Below, one piece after another: positions 1-44,400 of a DNA stretch of 64,000 bases. A program made the position numbers and the translations under genes. Numbering within the stretch: the first letter of the stretch is position 1; each line of letters opens with the position of its first letter. This stretch comes from Strix aluco (taxonomy: Eukaryota; Chordata; Aves; Strigiformes; Strigidae), in the NCBI RefSeq assembly GCF_031877795.1, contig NC_133934.1, positions 106,394,610 through 106,458,609 on the forward strand. The letters are read 5' to 3'. The notes beneath the pieces are model-generated. The model saw nothing but the letters and a program-made list of their open reading frames with translations, was not told the origin of the DNA and ran no database searches.

Positions 1-356
1 TACTCTGACGGCTGTCGGTGATGTGTAAGATGGGAGGGATGACGGGCAAAGAGGTGCAAGGCATGAGAGGGGAGTAACACTGTGAGGTTTAATTTAGGAG
101 ATAACCAATTCCCATCGTGATATACACAATTAGTGTGCCAGCAGCTAAATGGAGGCGTTCGGGTACCGAGTTTATTGGTTGTCTATTAAAAAAAAAAAAA
201 AGAATAAATATAATAACCAAGCAACTAAAGGGTAAGCGTATGGCAAGGGCTGCCCCGTTAGCAGGTAAATGCTCTGTAATGGCTCCAACAACGGCACCAA
301 CCACAGCGTGGGTCGAGGAGAAGCGATCAACCCTCTCGCAGACCCGCAACCCGGCT

Positions 357-495
357 TGAGGGGCGGGTCTGCGGCGGCGGGTAGGCGGAGGGGCTAGCCC
401 GGCCGTGAGGCCGCTGCGCCGCCGATCCGGCGGCGCAGCGGCCTCACGGCCGGGCCACCCCCCCGCCTACCCGCCGCCGCCAGACCCGCCCCTCA
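357..495. repeat. GC-rich inverted repeat (near-palindrome) in promoter
   Basis: The inner arms 398-424 and 428-454 are perfect 27-bp reverse complements around a 3-base loop (ATC). The outer arms also pair: TGAGGGGCGGGTCTG (357-371) with 481-495, and GCGGCGGCGGGTAGGCGG-like sequence with 463-480. They are separated by an imperfect stretch at about 389-397 against 455-462 and one single-base indel. The structure covers GC boxes and lies just upstream of or within exon 1. Confidence 0.93.
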
Positions 496-499
496 GGCG

Positions 500-576
500 G
501 GGCGGGCGGGGAGGAAGTGGCCCGGGGAGGCCGGAAGCGCCGTTGACGAGGGGGTGGCGGAGAGGGGCGCTGGCCG
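500..576 (+). other. GPATCH2L: GPATCH2L non-coding exon 1 (5' end approximate)
   Basis: A strong splice donor (CCG followed by GTGAGTGG) is at 577. The next usable acceptor upstream of the start codon is the AG at 1480-1481. The exon has no ATG between about 496 and 576, so it adds no upstream reading frame. The 3' boundary is well supported by the donor; the 5' end is a guess based on the promoter motifs. Confidence 0.6.
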
Positions 577-1481
577 GTGAGTGGGGTAGGGGTGAGGCCC
601 GGCGGAGGGTGGCGGGTCCGTGAGGCAGAGGGGGCGGTGAGGCCGGGGGCTTGTGCGACAGAAGCACCGGCTTGTCCTCCGGGGAGGGAGGCGGCGTGGC
701 GGGGTTGCTGAGGGCGCTCGGGCTAGGAGAGGCGGCCTGCGGCAGCAGGTGCTTTACCGGGATGGGGGTGCGGGTCTTTTTGAGCCCGGTAGGAAGTGGG
801 GAGAGAAATCCCATGTCTGCAAGGCACGGGTGGGGAGAGGGAGGTGGTGAGGTGAGGGATTTGGCCAGGACTTTGGGGTTGGCACGCTGACAGCCCTGGG
901 GTGGAAGGGGTTGGTATTTTTTGGCAGTAGGAGTTGGGGCTCGGTCTCGTACACCCTGTTCTAAGGAGCACAGCGTCCCATGCGCCTTGTTTTGCTGTTG
1001 AAGTGATGCTGGTTTGCAAACTACCTGTTTTACTGTCTGTTTTACTCTCAGCTTTGCTGCTTGTCTACTTTTTGGAAGACTCGATCTGTTTGACAAGCAG
1101 GCTAACCCTTCCCTGTGGCTTACTGACACCAGGTAGCGAACTAGTTGCAGGCTCTGATACCTTTAAGATGTGTAATACAGCATGCTGCTTCAACGCAAAA
1201 GATGCAACCTTAAGGCCTTTTCAGACACAGAGCACTTGACCCAACTGCTACAGTAGCGAGATCTCTGCTACGAGGGTTAGAAGAGGGATTTAATCCTTGC
1301 AAAAGGAAGAAGTGAGCATTTGCCCTAGAAGCGACAGTTGTCCTGCATTGGGTTCTCCCAGGCAACTCCAAAGTAAGTGTGTAACTTGGTTAATGTTACA
1401 AAGGCTATAGCATACTGTAGTCTAGTGATGTGTTGGTAGCAGCATTTATGTCTGGTGGTAATTGTTTGTTGTCATTTTTAG
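577..1481 (+). other. Intron 1 of GPATCH2L (5' UTR intron)
   Basis: The first part is still CpG-rich and grades into ordinary unique sequence. A donor-like GTAAGT occurs near 1372-1377 and might define an alternative non-coding exon, but no paired acceptor is compelling. It ends with a weak pyrimidine tract and AG at 1480-1481. Confidence 0.55.
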
Positions 1482-33552
<32,071 letters not shown>

Positions 33553-34400
33553 AAGGAAGCATTGCAACTGTAAAAGTTTGCTGGATTTTGGAAGTGTTTG
33601 ACTCTGGTGTGTGTCTTCACCAAATACCTTGTTTGGCAGTAGCGACATCTTCAGTATTGGTGCGTGATGCGTGCCATCATCCAGACTGATCTGCGTGCCC
33701 CACATACCTAAATCGTGTTTGTGAATCTGTTTTAAAAAAGGTAATCAGTGTTGGGACCGCAGTGGCTTTTAAAAATGTTCTTGCTATTGATGTATTTATT
33801 ATGCATTCATCTCCTTCCCTGATGCCAGCTCATATGTGCTGGGTCATGTACAGATTCTTTTGGGTTTTCAGATCCTTATTCACCCCCGGACATGTTGCTT
33901 GTTTGTGACTTGGCATTTTTTGGATGAAAGTCCCACTACTGCTCAGGAAGGCAAAAGTCTCCCCCTGCTTTCTCTAGGCCAGGAGGATTTCTTGGCTGGG
34001 GAATGAGGAGGGAATGCAAATAAGTTGAAATATGGACCCTGAATTCTGTATTAGCAGAATGTTTGCAGGCCATGTGCTACTGGACTCGAATCGTGTTGCT
34101 TCTAGTGAAGCAAATACAGTGCTTGTCCATTCAGAAATTGCCATTGGCTCACTGGCAGCATGGTCCGTTAGACCTTTTACTTCTCCCTTGTTCTGAATGT
34201 CTTTAGTCTTGCTTGTGTATTGCATGTTCTTTCCTAAATGTCCTACTGGATAAGGATTTGGGAGAACTACTTGGACATAAATGTTCAAGCTGGTGTCCTG
34301 GAAGGGAACCTGGGTCCTTGAATATCCTTGGAGTATGGTAGAGGATATAAAAAACTTCCATTTCTCGGTATATAAATTAAAAAAATTACTGTTAGCCTTT
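33553..34400 (+). other. GPATCH2L: GPATCH2L 3' UTR (3' end approximate)
   Basis: Sequence following the stop is exonic by position. The first plausible polyadenylation hexamer is ATTAAA at 34376-34381, followed by a GT-rich stretch about 30-50 bp on. A second ATTAAA is at 35070-35075. I did not find AATAAA in the first 2.5 kb, so the true end may be either site or further on. Confidence 0.5.
34376..34381 (+). terminator. Candidate polyadenylation signal ATTAAA
   Basis: The common variant hexamer, about 825 bp after the stop codon, with TGCTTGCTGTTG downstream as a possible GU-rich element. Confidence 0.4.
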
Positions 34401-36650
34401 CTAAAGGATGCTTGCTGTTGAAGTTAATGTGCTATTGAACAAAAAAGCCATTTAAAATATCACCTGAGCTCAGAGCATTCTGGGTGAGACATCAGACTGC
34501 TTCTGTCTCACGTTTTCTGTCCCTTCAAAAAGTATTGTCTGCTATATCTACTGGAGGTGTCTCCACCTACTGATAATTGTACTTTACTCTGCAGCATACA
34601 CAAAAGAGATTCTCTTCTCTTCATAGCACTTCCACTTGGTCCCTTGTAACTTTCTGTGTTGCAGAATATATGGATAATGATTTATTCCCTCTCTTTTCTT
34701 GAATTCTTGATCACTTACTTTTCTTGAATTACTCTGGAGCTTATTTTGGGCTATATTTTTAGAATATATACCTACTTAGCATATGTCAAGGAACAGGTGG
34801 CCTCGTGTCTTAAGTCCTTTAAAAATAGGATATATTTGTATGCATAGAACTCTTTTTGCTTTCCTCACCAGGTGGAACTTTCAGACAGGACTGCTTAAGC
34901 TTGTAAAATTCATTTTGAATGTGAAGGTGCAGTTAGCACTCTTAAGTAGGTAACAAAATTTACATGTTTTTAGTGGTTTTGCGGTGTTCTGCTCTCCCTT
35001 ATAAATCAAATAGCTGAGGGACAGATTTGATTGTGAGGATATAAAGCAGTGATTTATATTTAACTCTGTATTAAAATGTTAAATGGTCATAACATACACA
35101 AAACAAAAATTGAATGACTCACTAAATCATGATTGACAAATACAGTTATATTACAGACATACTGTCCGTGTCTGATCCCCTAATACCTACTTATTCTTGG
35201 GGAGAGATCCAAATTGGATTTATATTTCACAGCCCAAGCAAACTGTCAGATCTGTCCATGTAAATCCCTCTCAAAACCTTTCGGGGGTTTTTTTTTTTTT
35301 TTGGTGGTAGTACATTTTAGAACTAATTAGAACAGGGAAAGCCTTTTTACCTTGCTGAAGGAGTACAGAGGTCAGTTTGGATTACAGGACAAGCTGTAAG
35401 GATTTTGTGGAGAGAGGAGTGTTCCTATTTTAAAGTAGCCATTGGATTATTTTATTTTGTAGTTATTTTGAGCAATGGTGCTTAAGAGGTAGCACAGGAA
35501 GTCTGACCACTGGAGGGCCTGTAATCTAGAACATGCAATGAAAAGGTAAACCTGAAGAGTAGTAGCTTGGCTGTCTAGTACTCATGAACATAATGAAGTG
35601 GAAAGGTGGTCACATTCTCTTGACAACCTGCAGATAAATTTTAGGATTGGAAGCCTTGTAACCTAACTTGTAGGCTGTTTCAGTAACAGGGAGGTTCCCT
35701 AAAAGAACGTTTGTGCAGTTGAGTGTTTTTAATCTCATGAAGGATCCTCCACAACCTCTCTTGGTTTGAATCTATTCAACAGACTTCGATTACTGAGCGT
35801 TCAGCTAAAATTTTAAATGTTGGCCTTTGTGTTCCCCTTTTTAAAATCAATTGTGATATATCGCTACATTCTGAGTATTGTTCAGAGTAGTTCTGTTTCT
35901 TCTGCAGTGTCAGGACAGTTTTAAAAGTTTTATAGAGAGAGGTGTTTGAGGTGTTAGGGAATCAACAGCCTTCATCTCACTCATTGTGGCAGGGGAGGGG
36001 GTTGCCAGACTTCACATGATTTTTCTCTAGGGGCAGGGAAAGATAATTTATCAGATTTTCCTATTGAGGTCAATAGCACTGTTCATCTGGTTAAGCCCTT
36101 ACTTAGGCCGTAAGCTTCTAGGAGGTCTTCCTTGCCTTTAAAGGTTGAATGTACCTGTGGCAGTACGGAGGAGTAACTGTGGCAGGCCTTGTCTTGGTAA
36201 GCCATACTTCCTGCCATGGCAACTTTCTGAAATGCCAGGAGACTCAAGTTCTTGCAGCTGCCTTGTCTTTCCTATTTATAAGTTAGAATCCATTTGCAGG
36301 TCAGTCAGGCTCTCAACCAGATTTGTTTCTCCGGAATGGTAGACATGCTAAATGAATCACACATCTTGTTACTCCAGGGTATTTATCAAAATTCATCTTC
36401 AGACTTCAGTAGCTTGATGTAGATTTGACTATTTGAAGCATTCTTAGATGAATGAACTAGGTGCATTGTTTTGTCTCTTTCCCTCTAAGGCAGATTCCTT
36501 AGAACTCACACTGTACTCACACAGTACTTGCAGTGAAGGACACAGTGCTTCAGATGAGTAGAAAAGAATAATAATGTGCCTTGATTTGGTAGCTGTGCTT
36601 CTACTAAGCTGATCCAGTGTGTGATTAGTGCTTCAAAGATACACAGTTCA
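34401..36650. other. Post-GPATCH2L sequence without recognised gene
   Basis: AT-rich unique sequence that may still be 3' UTR in part. A T-run is at 35288-35302. No repeat family or coding potential recognised. Confidence 0.7.
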
Positions 36651-36654
36651 CTTG

Positions 36655-36718
36655 TATTCCACTTGTCCACCAGGACTGCCCAGTCTTTTTCCAGGTTTGT
36701 CTTCTCTCCAGTTTTCTT
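36655..36718 (-). mobile_element. Older CR1 fragment, minus strand (3' piece, split)
   Basis: The segment around CTTGTCCACCAGGACTGCCC and TCTTCTCTCCAG reads like the CR1 antisense block that normally contains TGTCCACCAGGACCCCCAGG. It is separated from the rest of the same element by the + strand CR1 at 36720-39118. Confidence 0.5.
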
Positions 36719-36719
36719 C

Positions 36720-39118
36720 TGTCTTTGTCCTTATGGGAGACTTCAACTTCCCAGACATAACTGGGAATACCATACTGCTGTGACAAGGAAGTCTGGCAAA
36801 TTCCTGAAGTATGTTGAAAATAATTTGTCACAAGCACTCAGTGAGCCATCTAGGAAAGACGCCCTCCTAGACTTGATATTTGTGAATAACAAAGGACTTG
36901 TGGGAGATGTGATGGTAGGTGGCTGTCTTGGCCACAGTAACCACGAAATGGTTGAGTTTAAGATTTTTGACATAATCAGAAAAATGATCAGCAGAGTTGC
37001 TACCCTGGATTTCAAGAGAGATAACTTTAAGCTACTCAGTGAACTAGTTAGCAGTGTCCCCTTAGAATCTGCTTTTGAGGGCTTAGAGGTCCATGAGTAC
37101 TGGTCTGTTTTCAAGAACCGCCTTTTAAAAGCACAAGAGCAGGCAATCCCTTTGTGTTGAAAGTCAAGCAAGCGGTGCAGAAGACCAGTTTGGCTAAACA
37201 GGGAACTCCTCTTGGAACTCATTGTTTGATCTCTGGAAGCAAGGTCAGGCTTCACAGGAAGATTACACAGCTGTGGTTGGCATATGCAGGGAGAAAACAC
37301 AAAAGGCCAAAGCTTAATTAGGGTTGAAACTGGCCAGTGTTGAGGCAGACAACAAGAAAGGCTTTTTGAAGTACATTAATAGCAAGAGGAGGTCTAAGGA
37401 AAACATTGGGTTGATATGTGTTGGAGATGGTCACCTGACAAATGGGGATGAAGAAAAAGTGGAGGCATTCAAAGCTTTTTTTTTTCTCAGTCTCTAATAA
37501 TACTGATAGACCTTGGGCTGCCTGGTCCTCTGCGTTGGAGGACCGTGACTGCAGGAATATTGATTTTTCCATTTGTGGACACTGAAATTGTAAGGGACCA
37601 ATTGTATCAGTTGAATGTTCATAAGTCTATGAGGCTGGATGGGATTCATCCCTGAGAACTGAAGGAGCTTGTGGAAGTTACAGCAGGACCCCTCTCAATC
37701 GTCTACGAAAGGTATTGGGAGTCTGGGGAGGTCCCTGCTGACGGGAAGCTGGACAACGTTATTCCAATTTACAAGAAGGAAACTTACAGACCTGTTAGTC
37801 TAACCCCAGTACCTGGAGAAATTATGGAGAAGATCATACTGGGTGCTGTTGAAAGGCATTTAAAGGACAATGCAAGCATCAGACACAGTCAACATGGGTT
37901 GACAAAAGGAAAGTCCTGTTTAACTAATTTGATATCCTTCTATGATAAGGTCACTGACCTAGGAGATGAAGGGAAGGTGGTAGATGTAGATTTTCTGGAT
38001 TTCAGTAAGGCTCTTGATACTGTCCCTCACAGCGTCCTTCTGGACAAGTTGTCCAACTGCAAAATGAGCTGGTACGCAGTGTGCTGGGTGAAGAACTGGC
38101 TGAAGAGCAGGGCTCAAAGGGCTGTAGTGAATGGAGCTACATCTGGCTGGTGACCAGTCACCTGTGGTGTTCCTCAGGGTTCGATTCTAGGGACAGTTCT
38201 GTTCAGTATATTTATCAATGATTTGGATGCAGGAGCTGAATGCACCATTAGCAACTTTGTTGATGATACTAAAGTGGGAGGTGCTGTTGACCCTCTCAAG
38301 GGACAAGAGGCCTTGCAGAGCAATCTAGATAGATTGGAGCATTGGGCAATCATCAATGGCATGAAATTTAACAAGTGCCAGATTCTGTACCTGGGACGGA
38401 GTAATGCTGGACACATGTATAAACTGGGAGAGCAGTGGCTGGCAAGCAGCCCTGCAGAAAGGGTTCTGGGGGAACTGGTTGACAGTCAGCAGTGTGCCCT
38501 GGCAGCCAAGAGGGAAACAGCATCCTGGGGTGCATCAAACATAGTATAACCAGCTGGTCAAGAGAGGTGATTATCCCTCTGTATTTAGTGTTGGTGTGGC
38601 TTCACCTTGAGTACTGTGTGCCATTCTGGGCCCTGCAATTTAAAAAGGATGTGAAGGTCCTTGAATGTGTCCAGAGGAGGGCAACAAAGCTGGTGAAAGG
38701 ACTAGGAAGGCCTATCCTATTAGGAGTGGCTGAGGACTCTGGGTTTATCTAGTTTGAAGAAAAGGAAATTGAAGGATGACCTCATTGCTCTCTACAGCTT
38801 CATGAGGAGGGAAACTGGAAAGGGAGGTGCTGAGCTCTTCTCCCTGGTATCCAGTGACAGGACACATGGGAATGGTTCAAAGGTGTGTCAGGGGAGGTTC
38901 AGACTTGACATTAGAAAACACTTCTATATAGAGAGGGTAGTCAAAACTGGAGCAAGCTTCCTAGAGAGGTGGTCAATGCTCCATGCCTGTCAGTGTTTGA
39001 GGCATTTGGACAATGCCCTTAATAATATACTTTAACTTTTGGTCATCCCTGAAGTGGTCAGGCAGTTGGGCTAGATGATTGTTGTAGGTCCCTTCTGACT
39101 GGAACTATTCTATTCTAC
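36720..39118 (+). mobile_element. CR1 LINE, plus strand, decayed
   Basis: About 2.4 kb. It starts in the C-terminal half of the endonuclease (LMGDFNFPDI-like, then EPSRKDALLDLIFVNNKGLV and GHSNHEMVEF, where the usual SDH is SNH). It continues through a spacer into reverse transcriptase (YRPVSLTPVPG, QHGLTKGKSCLTNLISFYD, DFLDFSKALDTVPHSVLL, then FVDDTK in place of FADDTK). It ends in GTAGGTCCCTTCTGACTGG and an ATTCT-type tail. Several stops and frameshifts (for example 37158-37160 and around 38150) make it non-functional. Confidence 0.92.
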
Positions 39119-39815
39119 TCATGAGGTGTCTGTCTTTTCATCCTTCCAATCTGTCAAGGTTCCTCTAGGTGGAGTATATCCATGGCTGTCCTCCCCAACA
39201 TGCCATTATTTCTGAGAGTATGTTCTGTCTCTTTCCGCCACATCACTAACGATCACTGAACAGTATCAATCCCAGTATTGTCTTCTGCAGCATGCTTTTC
39301 ATAACTGGCCATCACTCAGATTTCAAACCATTGATCATTATTCTTTGAGCCTGACAGTTCAACCAATTTCTTGCTGACCTTTCTTACTAGATGGCATCCA
39401 GTCCATAGCTCCCTCATTTGGCTATAAGCATGCTGTGAAAGACTGCATCAAGAGGCTTGCTGGAGTCAATGTAAACAGCATCCACTGCCCTCTACGCATT
39501 CACAGAGCCTGTCATTTCATCATAGGAGGCAGTCAGGTTCATAGGCATGGTATTCCCTCATTTAATCTGGCTGCCTGTTCCTAGTCACCTTCTTGTCCTT
39601 TGGGTGCCTGGAAATGGCTTCCAGAACTTGCTCCATAAAGCTACAAGGGACTGACGTAAGGCTGACTAGCCTGTCATTCCCCAGATCTTTCTTCCTGCCT
39701 TTTTAGAAAGGTGACATGATACGTACCCCTTCCTGTCACTGGGGACCTCATGCAATTGCTACAGTTTTTCATAGATGACAGAGACCAGTCTTATAATGAC
39801 ATACTTTTGCAAACA
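39119..39815 (-). mobile_element. Older CR1 fragment, minus strand (RT piece)
   Basis: Read on the minus strand, the block at about 39440-39490 gives AVDAVYIDSSKPLDAVFHSM, a decayed form of the CR1 motif [19 protein letters not shown]. Blocks at 39280-39310 (AACAGTATCAATCCCAGTATT) and 39655-39720 (AAGGCTGACTAGCCTGTCATT) match other CR1 antisense landmarks. It is much more diverged than the + strand copy it touches. Confidence 0.85.
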
Positions 39816-41280
39816 GGGCTTTATGTACAGGGAGCAGATGGACATTCAGTGAAAGAGAAATCAAGGGCTGGGAGGAGCACAATTAGTAGTTCTCTGCACA
39901 TTTCCAGTAGTCCCAGTGAGCTCTAGTGAGGCTTAATGCCCGGTCTGTAGGTACTGGAGAAGTGTAAATTAAATTAATGTAGTTTCTGGCCTGATAGATT
40001 TATGATTTTAAGGTAAGGTACAGTAAAGAGTGAAGACAGCAACAAAACAGTAGCTGGAGAGAAACTCATAAGTGGCTGTGACTAGTGCTACTAAATGATA
40101 GATTAGCTTCATGTTTGTGATATGCAGAGGTGTGTCTTGCCAGCATTCCTGAATAATGACATTGAGATGGTTAGTGCTGTCCTTCCAACTGTAGTAAGCT
40201 CATGCTGTTTGTGGATGTTGCAGAGACCTGCTCAGTGGGCAGAGGATGAGAAGGGAAATTGGAGGAAGGGCAACAAGAAGGGCTGAGTGTTTCTTTTCTT
40301 GTAACCCCTTCTGCACTGAAGAAAGAAGATGCTACAAAAAACAATGTGTGTGCCTGGATATCGAAAAGAAATTATGTAAACTGGATAAGAACTTTGCTTT
40401 GTTGTCTTGAGGAACAGTGTCATAACCAGGGAACATTTCAGTTAAGCAGAAGTGAAGGATGCTACCAATCACTTGTTCAGAAAATGAATTTTAATAGTCT
40501 GTTAGGAGACTATCAAAGGAGGACAAACTTATTTTCTCATTGTGGTATATTGCATTACTGTGTCGGTCCCCTGCATTCTATTCCAGTTTGTGTTTTGTGC
40601 TTGAGACGTCCTGCTTTTGTACCATCAAATATGGGAAAAATACTTTACAGCAATGCTTCTTAAGGCATAAAGCATAGGGGACCACTTGCTATACAGAAAG
40701 CAAGGCAAGATTGTCTTAGGCCATTAACTTTTACCCAGTACAAAGACTGAACTCAGCATAGAGAATATAATGTCTTAATTATACCAAAGTGTTTCATTCT
40801 TAAGAAAGTAAACTGTGCCATAGGCAAGTGCAGGGAGACTAAACTGTCACCAGTGCCTGGAGACTGGTTCATGGCTGGCCCTCAGTCAGGTGACATACAG
40901 ATTTATGTTGTGGAGACAGAGGGAAGCTTCAACATCCTTCTCCACTTTAATGTGGGTAAAATGCCCTCTTAACTGTAAATCTGGCTGTTAGTGTGACTGT
41001 AGTGTGACAGAGATGTGTTAATTGGCATACCAGGAAAAGAGAATTCTTGTACCAACTCAAAGAATTGGTAAAAGTGGAAAATGGGCTGGCACAACCTGTT
41101 ATATGAGAGAAAGATGCAAAATATATATACCTGCAGACAATAATCAGAAAAAGGATTGCTGAGCCCTGTGTGTATGACCTAGAACATTCATTGTCTTAAA
41201 GCAGAGCTGCCAGTATTATGAGGATGATCAGGGTTTTGCAAAGCTGCCCTCTTTTCCTTGTAACCTCTGAAGGAAATGGG
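39816..41280. other. Unique intergenic sequence
   Basis: No gene or repeat recognised. A 134-codon open frame at 40259-40663 has no recognisable domain and is taken as chance. Confidence 0.6.
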
Positions 41281-41289
41281 ATAAACAGC

Positions 41290-41460
41290 ATAAGAAAAGC
41301 TGCACAGGGTCAGTCCAAAGGTCTGTCTGGCTTGGTAGTCTGTCTCTCACAGTGGCAGGGTTTGGATGCCTAGGGGCTACTGTAAGGACAAAGTAGCTAT
41401 ATAGTGATACTTTCCTTTTATGTTCTCTTAGCCTAGTGTTCTGTCTCAGAAAGATTTACA
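41290..41460 (+). repeat. Ancient interspersed repeat relic (family not named)
   Basis: GGTCAGTCCAAAGGTCTGTC, a CTCTCACAGTGGCAGGGTTT block, GATGCCTAGGGG and TATAGTGATACTTTCC appear in the order of an old sauropsid repeat. It is similar to 31389-31480. Confidence 0.5.
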
Positions 41461-44400
41461 AACTCTTTTTTCAAGGCTAGAGAAAACTTCTGTGAACCTT
41501 TTGGCTATAACATTTATCCTGCAACTGGATTTAATTGTATTTTTAGAAGGACATGTAATCTGACTTTCAAAGCATCAAGCAAGGATTAGTTCATATTTCT
41601 TAGTCATCAGTTTTCTTATTAATTACCCTCTTTATAAGCAAATTGCATCTTTTCTTGGAATAGTTTTTTCCTAATATCAGCATCCTGATATTGTTTCTTG
41701 CTATGCTTTTTTTCAGCAAGGTTGAAAAGTCCTATTCTTCCTTTACAATTAGGCTTCTTTGTCATGTATATCTACCTATATACCGTCAACAAGTCCTGTG
41801 TAATCCACTAACCCATGTTAAGTCGTTTTTCATAATCTTTACACTGTAAAACTTGTCATTTAACCTTTAATTATGCTCCTGCATGAAAATCCCCAGTATT
41901 CCACATCCATCTGCATTCAGTTTTGGTGTCTACACTTAGAGTATTCTTTATAGAAGCAGGAACACTTGCTTCCCTATTGCTATTCAGGCTTCATATACTC
42001 ATCTATCCAAACATTATGCTAGCCCTTGCTGCCCAGACACTGCTGTAACACTACCATAAAAGTGATATTTAGGCAGTTGACTCTGAATCTAAAGTTCTTA
42101 TCACTGCTTTTCAATGCACAAGATCCTAGAAAGTAAAAATAATCTTCATATTTTTTTTTTATTCCAATGTGTATTGCATTTCCTTTAGCAGTATTACAGT
42201 GCAATTTTGGACTGACAGTTTTTATAATTTGGAATACTTAAGATCTCAGTCTGTTTAGTTTTATCAGAAGAGCATCAGAGATGTCATGCCTGTGTGGTAG
42301 AAAGTCCTGTATGGAAATACTAGGTAATAAAGTGTCTCTTGTCTTGAGCAGGTAGACATAAAAATGAACTTGAAACTAAAGCCAGATGAATTCAGGTTAG
42401 AAATAGGGTGTGAGTTTTTAACAGTGAGGATAGATTAACCATTGGAACAAGGTACTGTGGGAAGCAGTGGCTTCTGTGTATCTTCAGGCTTCAATTTGCA
42501 GACAGCAGCTTTATGGAAGGAATGTTGTGGCCAAATATAATCCACTGAAATAAATACAGAGGCATCCAAAAGACACTGAATGGTCAATTTTATAGTGAAA
42601 GGTCAGTCTGCATGAAATTATTGTTGCTTCTGGTTTAGAACCTCAGAGAAGACAGAAGACTTTTTTTTCTACAGTATAGAGATCTGTTGAAAAATTGGAA
42701 GTGTTTTGGCAAACACAGGGAAAAGTCATGGTGATGGAAGTTTTTTGTTGCTACCAAAAGATTGTTATGAAATTTACATGAGAAGGTGAGATGAGAAAAA
42801 ACTTATCTGTGCCAACTGAAATGAAGCATCATTTCTGCATGCCACTTTATTTGTTGAGTAGTATAATGACATATGAGCGTGCAGTCTTCAGAACCTACAC
42901 GATCTCTCAGTTGAAGAGTGTTGTTGGTGAGGGTTTCCCCTTGTTGCTGTACTAGCAGCTAGAGTTCTGCTACCTTGGGGCAATGTTGCCTGTGTATATG
43001 TCAGCTTCAGCAGCTCTGCATCAGTTCATTTGCTCAGCTGTGTGAACTGCCTGCATGTTGCACTGAAATCAGAAACAAATGAGGGAGGGCATTGGCGGGC
43101 TTATTACCTTGCCAAAAAAGTATGCAGTATCTTTCTTAATCACTATAGCAGTTGCTTCTTCTTTTCTCTCTCATGCATATAAGGAAGATGCGTCTGTGTA
43201 GATGTGCCCTTCACTACCACACTGAAGGAGCAGATGGTAGGCTTCTACAAGTGGAGGAGCTCTTCTGCACTCATCTGAGAGGAGATGGTGTGACTGGAGG
43301 AAGTGATTTTCTGGTAGTGTGTTCTCTAACATTAGGGAGCAATGGCTTGTTCAGCTTTAAAATAGATTATGCTGTACCTTTGTTTCAAAATGAATGTAAA
43401 ATTCCAGTGATGGAATAGTGCCACATTTGAATTGTTGCTTCAGATCTCAAGTCTTGGACATAGTGTTAATGTCCCATGCTAGCATTTGTTTTTGTTGCCC
43501 AGATTGGTGCATGTGGGACCTCATTGCTGGAAGCTCTTCTAAGAGTGCCGTGAACTGAGACTGGTCTGGCCTGACCAGAGCCCCTGGGCACTGCTGAAGC
43601 CATTGAATTTTCTCTCAAGTTTGGCAACACCAGACAGTTAGCCAAAGCTATACCATCAGTTACATTCTAGCTTCATCCTTCTGTCCCAGGGGGCTTACCT
43701 AGAGATGGTTCTCAAACAGGTTTACTCAAAATCTTTAAAGAGCTGCATTGTGCGTGTCCCAAATGTTCTTTGTGGTCATAAGATTTAACTGTTCAATAGG
43801 GATTGGTCTCTGGGTTCCTAGGACTCTATTTTGGGGATAACATGTAAATAAGGAAGATCCTTGCTTGTATTCCTTTGTCTTAAACATGATGTGTATTCTC
43901 TGAATGAGACTCTTGTGGAATCTTTGTTCTGATTACAGAAACTGGAAATAAATCAATATATGAAGGAAGTGTTTTATTTGATATAAAGCAAACTGAGTTG
44001 AGAGTGAGAGAAGAGAGGTTTCACTGACATCTAACTAGATTTACAGTATCGGAATGTCCAATAATCTGCTTGCTTCCTTGACCGGTTCCTTAAGTATAAA
44101 CTATAACCTGAAGGTCTGTAGGGAGTTACTATGCTTTTCTTCCTTTGAATTGCAAACCTGAGTGAAGGATTTGAGGTAATTTATCATGTCCATTCTTTGT
44201 TTTTTGCAATGATTTTGTTTCCCAGTTTGTCATGACATAGCCTCTAGACAAGTGAGATGTTCCTTGTTTGGAATTTGAAACAATTCCAGAGTTTCTTAAG
44301 TAGCCTTTCACTTCCAAGTCATTGTTTCAACTCAACTCAGTCTCAACTGATAGTAATGGGTATCTATTCATTTTGCCAATGCTAACATCCTTTTAAGATA

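Larger units (their letters stand above)
355..735 (+). promoter_or_regulatory. CpG-island promoter of GPATCH2L
   Basis: This stretch is strikingly GC- and CpG-rich compared with the AT-rich surroundings. It has GC boxes of Sp1 type at about 360-368 and 496-511 and an ETS/GABP-type site (CCGGAAGCG) at 531-539. No TATA box is seen, as expected for a housekeeping promoter. It sits directly upstream of and over the inferred non-coding first exon. The transcription start cannot be fixed from sequence alone. The left half contains the long inverted repeat at 357-495. Confidence 0.8.

Noticed and set aside
89..349. Minus-strand 86-codon open frame with hydrophobic segments, divergent from GPATCH2L, including an acceptor-like T-tract.
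   Set aside because: No recognisable family, the hydrophobic run is largely produced by a T homopolymer, and no convincing donor pairs with the acceptor-like tract. Treated as chance.
467..1129. Minus-strand 220-codon proline-rich open frame over the CpG island.
   Set aside because: Composition follows directly from GC-rich DNA and the antisense of exon 1/intron 1; no domain or homolog is recognised.
40259..40663. 134-codon + strand open frame.
   Set aside because: No domain, no splice support, and not similar to any protein I recognise.
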